64,000 bases of DNA from positions 790,461 through 854,460 of the forward strand of contig NW_017962916.1 in the NCBI RefSeq assembly GCF_001661345.1. The letters are read 5' to 3'. Within the stretch, counting starts at the first letter, position 1; every line of letters starts with the position of its first letter. The notes under the pieces are model-generated. The model was not told the origin of the DNA, did not search any database, and saw only the letters and a list, made by a program, of their open reading frames with translations. Position numbers and translations under genes: made by a program. Below are positions 57,095 through 64,000 of the stretch, piece by piece. Source of the DNA: Ascoidea rubescens DSM 1968. Taxonomy: Eukaryota; Ascomycota; Saccharomycetes; Ascoideales; Ascoideaceae.

Positions 57095-59012
57095 TAATAA
57101 TAATAATAATAACAACAACAACAATAATAATAATAATAACAATAATAATCAGACTAATAACTTTGACTTCTCAATAATAAATGATAACAATAATAACAAC
57201 ACAAATCAAAATCAAAACCAAAACATAAATAATATACAAAATATCAACAACAGTTTATCCTCTCCATCTTCAATCAGTATACGAAACTCTGAAAATGATA
57301 TGGACCTAAGAAGAGAAGAAGAAGCCAATATAACCTTCTCAACCGTATTAAAAGCTGAATTATTCGGTGATAATGTCCCTCAAGCAACTGCTCCAATTAA
57401 ATCAACAAAAAAATTCTTCAAAAATCTTAAAAAGAGACCTTCTTCAACTGAATTATCCTCCTCTCTAAACATTTTCAATAATTCAAATAATAACATATCG
57501 AATAATAATAATATCAACAACAATGATAATCTATTACTAAACAATCCTATAAATAACTCAGTTATTAATAACAATTCTTTCATAAATAACTATAATAGCC
57601 TTAACAATGATAATAACAACATCATAGTAGTGCAAAGATCTCCTCCTCACTCCTCAAATTTAATCCACTCAAATTCATTTTCAAATAATTCAATGTCAAT
57701 TTCAAATAACTACGATCTTAACAATTATGATATTAATAATAACATAAACAATTTTAATAATCATAGTCACAACCATAACCATAATCATAACAATTTTAAT
57801 TCTTTTAACACAAATAACTCTTTCACTAATAACTCCTTTATTTCTTCAAATAATATTACTTCTTATAATTCAATTCGATCAAATCAAAGTAGATCAAATG
57901 GTAATTTATTCACTTATCAATCTTCTCCCTCAAAATTCAACCAAAAAAAGAATAATCTTTCTGAATTTTATTCTTTATCTCCAATTAGATCTGATACTCA
58001 AAGGTTATTATTATCTCCTCAAAAGAAACCACGATCAATCTCAAAGGTTCCTTATAGAGTTTTAGATGCACCTGAATTAGCTGATGATTTTTATCTCAAT
58101 TTAGTCGATTGGGGTTCTCAAGATATTCTAGGTGTTGGTTTAGGTTCATGTGTTTATCTTTGGGACTCATCATCTGGTGCAGTTAATAAATTATGTGATT
58201 TAGGCGATAACAATAAAGTTACTAGTATTAGCTGGATCGGAGCTGGTTCTCATTTAGCTGTTGGATCTAATAATGGTTTGGTTGCAATCTGGGATGCTAA
58301 AAGTTGTAAATGTACAAGAACAATGACTGGCCATACATCAAGGGCTGCTGCATTGGCTTGGAACGAACACATTTTAACATCTGGCTCAAGAGATAGAACA
58401 ATCTTACATAGAGACGTTAGAGTTCCTGAACACTATATTCAAAAAATTGAAGCCCATAAACAAGAAATTTGTGGGCTAAAATGGAATATCGAAGAAAATA
58501 AATTAGCATCTGGAGGAAATGATAATAGATTAATGGTTTGGGATGGAATCAATAATAGTGAAAAACCACTCTATAAAATAAGTGAACATAGAGCAGCTGT
58601 AAAAGCTATTTCTTGGTCACCACATCAAAGAGGAATATTAGCATCAGGAGGAGGAACTGCAGATAGAAGAATCAAAGTTTGGAATACACTAAATGGTAAT
58701 AAAGTTAGTGATACTGATACTGGATCACAGGTTTGTAATTTAATGTGGTCAAAAAATTCTAATGAAATTGTTAGTACTCATGGATATGCAAAGCACCAAA
58801 TCGTTATCTGGAAATATCCTACTATGCAACAAATTGCTTCATTGACTGGACATACGTATAGAGTATTATATTTGGCTATGAGTTCAGATGGACAAACAAT
58901 AGTTACAGGGGCAGGAGATGAAACATTACGATTTTGGAATGTCTTTGATAAAAGCAAACATGAAAATGGACCATCATCTTTATTACTGGATGCACTTCTT
59001 CAATTGAGATAA
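56376..59012 (+). CDS. CDH1: APC/C activator CDH1 (WD40)
   Basis: Cdh1/Hct1 activates the anaphase-promoting complex in late mitosis and G1 and recognises D-box/KEN substrates such as B-type cyclins. The 878 aa protein has a Ser/Pro-rich N-terminus with many SP sites (candidate Cdk sites), a C-box DRLIPNR at 185-191, a Lys-rich region, the RRLLLSP-like QRLLLSPQKKPR motif, then SKVPYRVLDAPELADDFYLNLVDW and seven WD repeats (about 575-870). It ends ..LLQLR, a variant of the C-terminal Ile-Arg tail that docks on the APC. PYRVLDAPELADDF favours Cdh1 over Cdc20. Long Asn runs (AAT codons at about 57051-57150, and others) make it over 300 aa longer than S. cerevisiae Cdh1 (566 aa). Confidence 0.92.
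57049..57150. repeat. (AAT)n/(AAC)n run coding poly-Asn in CDH1
   Basis: More than thirty consecutive Asn codons, mostly AAT with some AAC. This is the longest homopolymer-coding repeat in the window and a likely site of length variation. Confidence 0.95.
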
Positions 59013-59808
59013 TGTTTTTATTTGAAGAAAATAAAATTATAAACAATAACTTTTATATTTTCATTTTAAATTTTTTTATTGCTTATTGGTTTCTTGTTTT
59101 CTTGTTTTTTTTATTTTTTTATGTTATTATTCTTTTATTGTCACAGGTATTTTTTATTTTCTTCTTTATTGTTCTTCATGTTTTTTTATCTCTAATTACT
59201 GTTTTTTCACCTTATTGTTTTACTCATTTAGATTATGTTTGTTCCTGTTTTTTTTATTTAAATGTTTACACTTGTTTGAAGCTTTGGTTTGAATTATTAT
59301 GGGTTTAATTTATTTATTTACTTGTTAATTTATTGAGTTCTATTGAGTTTTCTGATTTATTATTTATATAATTGTTCAAAATTAAATTAATAGATAATTT
59401 GCATACTATAATGGGACTGTCGAGGCATCAATAAAACGTTCATAAATTGAATCGGCCAAATTGACTAAGATTTTACAAAGCTGACGATGGTTCTACTGCT
59501 TTTGCTTCTTGTGCTGCTTCTGATATTTAGCCATTTAAAGCCCTGATCATGTGCTAAATATAAGGGCTCTTATATTTTTGGTTTTTTTTGCGTTATAAAC
59601 GTGCTCATAACCACACTTCTACGCGCGAACAGGGAAAAACGCCGCTTTCGGCCGCTTTTTGTCTACCTTTTCCACTTTGAATTCTTCAAATTTCAGCAAA
59701 ATCTGCCTCACTACTAACGATACATTGAAGAGCTAGAGCAGATCAAGACAGTCTTGTAATATAATTCAATATAAGTTAATAACATAAATACATAATATAT
59801 CATACCAA
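59013..59808. promoter_or_regulatory. Gap between CDH1 and RPL25; ribosomal protein promoter
   Basis: About 800 bp. The left half is T-rich and codes nothing convincing. A GC-rich patch at 59590-59660 (around CTACGCGCGAAC and CGCCGCTTTCGGCCGC, the latter a short GGCCG palindrome) about 150-220 bp before the RPL25 ATG is the probable upstream activating region. I cannot match it with certainty to Tbf1, Rap1 or Cbf1 sites. Confidence 0.45.
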
Positions 59809-61006
59809 ATGGCTCCAACTAGTATGTGACTAATCCGAATTTTAATCATTTCAGAATCTACATTGAATATCGGTTTGGCTACCATTATAATTCCTAGTAT
59901 TATCATCTCAATAATTCCAACAGTTTTAATGAAAATTCTAGTTCTAATCACAAAAAAATAAAAATGATATTTAAAATTTCCATTTAAATTAGAGAAAATA
60001 TTGAACCTGTTACAAAAGAAAGCAAAATATCTAAATATTTAAATTACATCAAAATCAAAGAACGTAAAAGTAATTGGAGTATTTGCAAAAATATAATCAA
60101 GCGAGTTATTATATTTCGATTTATAAATATTTTAAACTAATTGATATTTAATATATTGCACAGTTATTTTATTTGATTATTTTTTTTAAAAATTGGAAAT
60201 TAGTTATTCTCAAAAATTATATGATTAAAGCACGGTTTTTAAATCAATTATAAGTTTTTAGAAAAAACCTAAAAGACTAGAAAATTGGATTGTGTAAAGA
60301 AATTTATTTTAATTATATCATTGAATTGTTTTTAATTTTTTTATTCACAAAATTAATACAGATAATTTCTTATAATCTCACAAAATATTGGGCTTCTTTT
60401 TCAATTGCAATTGTTTTATAATAAGGTTTTATTTTGCAATAATACTTTGCAATAAAAGATTTCAATAAAAATTATATCTAATCTAAACGTTCAATGTGCA
60501 TTGATTCTAAAAGGCCAAACATTAAGTATTTAATAAAGATTTTCAATTTTTACTAACTATTTCTTTTTTTTTTTAATTTAGATAAATCTACTAAGGCTCT
60601 TAATGCCAAAAAAGCTGTTGCTAAAGGTGTAAACTCCAAAAAAATTTTAAAAGTTAGAACTTCAACCACTTTCCGTTTACCAAAAACATTAAAATTATCA
60701 AGAAATCCAAAACGTATTTCCAAGTCTGTTCCACATTACAATAGATTAGACTCTTATAAAATTATTGTTGCACCAATTGTCTCTGAAACTGCCATGAAAA
60801 AAATTGAAGATTCTAACACTTTAGTTTTTCAAGTTGATTTAAAAGCCAATAAAAATCAAATTAAAACTGCTGTAAAAGATTTATATGAAGTTGAAGCTTT
60901 AAAAATCAATACTTTAATTCGTCCAAATGGTACCAAAAAAGCTTATGTTAGATTAACTGCTGACTACGATGCTTTAGATATCGCTAATAAAATTGGTTAC
61001 ATTTAA
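59809..61006 (+). CDS. RPL25: 60S ribosomal protein uL23 (RPL25), spliced
   Basis: Exon 1 is 59809-59821 (ATGGCTCCAACTA), the intron 59822-60581 (760 nt; donor GTATGT, branch TACTAAC at 60551-60557, acceptor TTTAG), and exon 2 60582-61006. The joined protein is 145 aa and begins [20 protein letters not shown]. The rest ([69 protein letters not shown] in near-identical form) is unmistakably uL23, which sits at the polypeptide exit tunnel and binds 25S rRNA and SRP. The same gene carries one intron at the same early position in S. cerevisiae, so the intron is old. Confidence 0.97.
59822..60581 (+). other. RPL25 intron (760 nt)
   Basis: Canonical GTATGT / TACTAAC / TAG with a pyrimidine tract (TTTCTTTTTTTTTTAATTTAG) between branch and acceptor. 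It is nearly twice the length of the S. cerevisiae RPL25 intron (about 414 nt). I looked for C/D and H/ACA snoRNA boxes and saw no convincing set. Confidence 0.93.
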
Positions 61007-61271
61007 TTGATTAATCAACTTATTAACTTATTTCTAATTAGTCATTTTATTTTAAGCTCAATTTACTTTTAATCTTAATATACATATATACAATTAATTC
61101 AATTTATATATAGCTATATTAAAATTAATATTAAATACTATAAAAAAACAGGAAACTTAAAAAAACTTAAAATTCAAAAATAGCCTTCAAAAAAAACTTA
61201 AAATAAACTTCAAAACAACATCATTTTACATCTTATAACTCCTTAAGTCATTAAACAACTCAATAATTCAA
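61007..61271. other. AT-rich gap between convergent RPL25 and the membrane protein gene
   Basis: 265 bp, over 80 percent A/T, with TATATA runs (61080-61125) suitable for 3'-end formation on both strands. Nothing else is seen. Confidence 0.6.
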
Positions 61272-63992
61272 TTATTTATATTCTGATATTTTTTTTCTTT
61301 TAAGAAGTGAATAAAAATTTTTATTCGACGATTTTCCAATTTTTTTCTCTTTTTGTTTTCTGAAAAGCGACACAACTCTTTGAAAAATACTTTTATCGTT
61401 AAATAAGAGTAGGTCAATTGTGAATAATATAACCACCAATGAGAGTATTATCAAGGAACTATAAAATATGATGTAAAATCTGCAATATTCGCTAACGATA
61501 TTGTATGCGAATGAATGTGGTAAATAAGTATTACCGTATAATTGAAAATTTTGATTTGAATAAATTTGCTCCGGTTTTTCATAGTAAAAGGTTATAAGAT
61601 ATTGAAATGTTTTCATTTTAAATAATTTAAACAAATCTGTTTTTCGAATTCGAATGATTTGAAATATTGGATATGCTAACATTATGGATAATATAATGAA
61701 ACCTAAAAATCCCCAAAAGATTTCAATTAAATAAAATTTCATTTTAGTTTCATAAGCTTCAGTTTTTTTATTTTGAAAAAATGAGAATAGCAAAGTTGAA
61801 GTGAAAAGCATTCCAATAAAGATTATTGTTAAAATTATTATTAAAACAATTGATAATATTATTTCAAGCTTGGATAAAGTTTGAATTTTATTTAATAAAT
61901 TAATAATGTAACCTATTATGAAATAAGCATTGAATAGAATTAACATTTTATAAAAAACGTTAAGTGAGTATTTTTCTTCGATCAAAGTTATATTAAAATT
62001 ATCATCATTATCATTATTATCATCATAATCATCATAATCATCATTACCATTGTTTCCTTCTTTTACTTGCTGATTGTTATTATTATTGTTATGGAAATTA
62101 TTTAAATTTTGTGGATTTGAATTTAGTTTTTCTAAATTTTTCAGTTCTTCTTTATAGGTAAATAAATAAATTTGAATGATAAATCTCAATAGGGATAAAG
62201 TAATAAGAACAAAGCCGTGAGTGATGATATAATTTTTTAAACCTGGATTGAAATTATTATTATTAAAATTGTAGATAAAATAAACAAAATTCATTTGACC
62301 GTATTGACACATTGAGAAAATTAGTTGAAAAGCGGAGATTAGGATAATGAGAATTTTAAAGCCGAGGATTAAATCTTTTTTAAGATCATACGAATTTTTT
62401 TTTTCTTGAAGTAATAGAGAAAAAAAAATTTGAATAGTTGAATTGAAAGAATTGTTATTTGAAGTTAAGAAATATAAGACGAATATAAATATTAAGTAAA
62501 ATTCACCAAATATTAATAGAGAGAGATTTGAAATCAATGTCTTTCTTGGGAATTGAAGGAAGATGTCTAATAAGTTATCAAAACTAATGTAAAAGACATC
62601 ATCAATTGCCGGGCCCATTTTGAGGGTGAAATCTTTCAAATTGTAACAGTAAATGAATTCGAATATGATAAAGGTGATGGTGATGGCGATGGATAAAATT
62701 GAGAAAAAGGAGAAAAGTTTTGAAAATTTAAAAGATTTAAAGGACTTGGAAGATTTAGAAGAGTTTTTCTTCTCTTGATTGTCATTTTTTGGGATTAAAT
62801 TTTGGTTAGATGAGAAAATGCTCTTTGAGAAGAATTGGGAGGTGAGGTAATTTTTCATTGAGAAACTTTTTTGAACAGGATCTTTTGTGTTTATAAAGGT
62901 TGATAATTGTATGTTAATATTGGTATTGTTATTTGTATATTTATTTTGATTATTATTTTGATTAAAAGATTTAAAATGAAAGAAAGTGTTATAAGATTTT
63001 GTGGTGTAAGGTTTTAAACCTTTGTGAAAGTTTGAAATGGCTTTTATGACCATGATGATGTTTAGAGATAGTAAAAGGAAATAAAAAAGAAAGAAAACCT
63101 TGATAATGAAAAATTTGATTGGGTATTGGTGGACTGATCTGAGTTTGAAGATTAATAAGATTTGGTGAAAAGCAAAGAGAATATATATTAAATTGAAGAG
63201 AATGCCAAAGATGAAGGAGCCGATAAAGAATTCATAGGAAACAACAATATCTTGTAAAAACAAGTAGAGAGGGGATAAAAGAATTAGGAAAATTGTAAAT
63301 TTACTTGATGGGGTTAGTTGGTACATGTCGACAAATAGAGATAAGAAGACCATTGAGGTGAAGCAACTTATAGTTATTGAAGCTCTATGAAATTGGAAAG
63401 TTTTTAATAAGGGGATCATTTTGAAGGGTATAGCGATTGAAAAAGAGGATTTTCGGGCTGGTAGGCTTTTAGCATAAAAGAAATAAAAGAATAGATGGAC
63501 CAAGACGGTTAAAGCTGAAAAGGTTATTAGTAAATAGCTGAAGATTTTAAAGATTGAGTCATAGGTGTTCAAGTCATGGGAATTGATATTATCAGACCAA
63601 AGATTTAAGGTTGTAAATGAAGATGAAGAGGAGTTGTTAGGGTTGAGGGTAAAAGAGTTTGCAGTTTGAGAGTATAAGAAGGTAGTAAAAATCAAGAGTA
63701 AGATTAGGTAAATTAATAGAAAAAAAATCTGGATTACGTTTTTAGAATAGATTGATAAAAAGGTTAGGAATACTTGGTATAATTTTGAGAAAATAAGAAT
63801 GATAGTAGGCAAAAAGATGTCTATTGGGATTGATATGTTTAAATTGGCTCCAGTGTAGGAATCAGGGTTTGAGGATTTAAGGAAATTTGTTGCAGTGTAG
63901 TAGGAGATGAATAGAGGGTTACCTGATTGAGTATTGTTGATTTGGATAGATTTGAGGTATTGAGAAGATAAGATTATGATTTGGACAAGCAT
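61272..63992 (-). CDS. Large multi-span membrane protein of unknown function (possibly partial at 5' end)
   Basis: A 906 aa frame with at least twelve hydrophobic segments (for example IFFLLIYLILLLIFTTFLY, YLLITFSALTVLVHLFFYFFY, VFFLFYFLLLSLNIIMVI, LSIVLIIILTIIFIGMLF, IIFYSSLIILSLVVILFTI) in two clusters separated by polar Ser/Lys/Asn loops (about 345-425 and 630-670). The C-terminus is strongly basic (FRKQKEKKIGKSSNKNF). There is no clear signal peptide. The frame stays open to the window edge, eight bases past the ATG at 63992, so the true start may lie outside. I recognise no family; the pattern suggests a vacuolar, ER or plasma-membrane protein. Confidence 0.65.
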   Translation of the reverse strand: MLVQIIILSSQYLKSIQINNTQSGNPLFISYYTATNFLKSSNPDSYTGANLNISIPIDIFLPTIILIFSKLYQVFLTFLSIYSKNVIQIFFLLIYLILLLIFTTFLYSQTANSFTLNPNNSSSSSFTTLNLWSDNINSHDLNTYDSIFKIFSYLLITFSALTVLVHLFFYFFYAKSLPARKSSFSIAIPFKMIPLLKTFQFHRASITISCFTSMVFLSLFVDMYQLTPSSKFTIFLILLSPLYLFLQDIVVSYEFFIGSFIFGILFNLIYILFAFHQILLIFKLRSVHQYPIKFFIIKVFFLFYFLLLSLNIIMVIKAISNFHKGLKPYTTKSYNTFFHFKSFNQNNNQNKYTNNNTNINIQLSTFINTKDPVQKSFSMKNYLTSQFFSKSIFSSNQNLIPKNDNQEKKNSSKSSKSFKSFKFSKLFSFFSILSIAITITFIIFEFIYCYNLKDFTLKMGPAIDDVFYISFDNLLDIFLQFPRKTLISNLSLLIFGEFYLIFIFVLYFLTSNNNSFNSTIQIFFSLLLQEKKNSYDLKKDLILGFKILIILISAFQLIFSMCQYGQMNFVYFIYNFNNNNFNPGLKNYIITHGFVLITLSLLRFIIQIYLFTYKEELKNLEKLNSNPQNLNNFHNNNNNNQQVKEGNNGNDDYDDYDDNNDNDDNFNITLIEEKYSLNVFYKMLILFNAYFIIGYIINLLNKIQTLSKLEIILSIVLIIILTIIFIGMLFTSTLLFSFFQNKKTEAYETKMKFYLIEIFWGFLGFIILSIMLAYPIFQIIRIRKTDLFKLFKMKTFQYLITFYYEKPEQIYSNQNFQLYGNTYLPHSFAYNIVSEYCRFYIIFYSSLIILSLVVILFTIDLLLFNDKSIFQRVVSLFRKQKEKKIGKSSNKNFYSLLKRKKISEYK

Positions 63993-64000
63993 ATAGATTT

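Overview
The window reads as nuclear DNA of a budding yeast (Saccharomycotina). It is AT-rich and gene-dense with short gaps. Almost every recognisable product has its closest match in Saccharomyces/Candida-type yeasts: RNA1, VPS53, PMC1, two mitotic B-type cyclins, MSC2, GDA1, RGP1, ELP2, a pyruvate decarboxylase, AIM6, BXI1, mitochondrial thioredoxin, NTE1, CDH1, RPL25. Three genes have introns with GTATGT or GTAAGT donors and TACTAAC or ACTAAC branch sites. Proteins carry long Asn, Asn/Asp and His/Asp/Glu runs. These traits suggest a lineage outside the Saccharomyces group, but I cannot name the species. The CTG codon assignment could not be settled, so translations assume the standard code. 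No rRNA, convincing tRNA, CRISPR array or virus-like element was seen.

Layout, left to right. 0-10 kb: the 3' end of an unidentified acidic protein, RNA1 (RanGAP), a degenerate RNase III/double dsRBD protein, VPS53 (GARP) and a Mrx15/TMEM223-like mitochondrial protein. 10-18 kb: PMC1 (Ca2+-ATPase) between two long gene-free stretches. The left one holds GC-rich palindromes and a diverged inverted repeat. The right one holds a regular 12-unit array with a 38-40 bp period. 18-23 kb: two tandem B-type cyclin genes, one with an intron. 23-29 kb: a DUF2470 membrane protein, MSC2 (zinc) and GDA1 (Golgi GDPase). 29-38 kb: a second degenerate RNase III/dsRBD protein, a lipid-kinase-like protein with an altered nucleotide loop, RGP1, ELP2 and a cluster of hairpins. 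38-46 kb: a small spliced RRM gene, a pyruvate decarboxylase paralogue, a 1.4 kb gene desert, an orphan, AIM6, BXI1 and an RBM42-like RRM gene. 46-64 kb: an orphan coiled-coil protein, mitochondrial thioredoxin, an MFS transporter, NTE1, CDH1, RPL25 with a 760 nt intron, and a large multi-span membrane protein that may run off the right edge.

Functional themes. Membrane traffic (VPS53, RGP1, GDA1) and ion or lipid homeostasis (PMC1, MSC2, NTE1, lipid-kinase-like) dominate. A cell-cycle group consists of two D-box cyclins plus CDH1, the activator that targets D-box cyclins to the anaphase-promoting complex. The strongest lead for undescribed biology is the pair of RNase III-fold proteins with the architecture of budding-yeast Dicer (N-terminal domain, RNase III, dsRBD, dsRBD), in which most or all catalytic carboxylates are replaced. 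The second is the 38-40 bp periodic array downstream of PMC1.

Starts. Several long open frames begin in frame at TTG or GTG. I placed starts at the first plausible ATG and say so in each entry.
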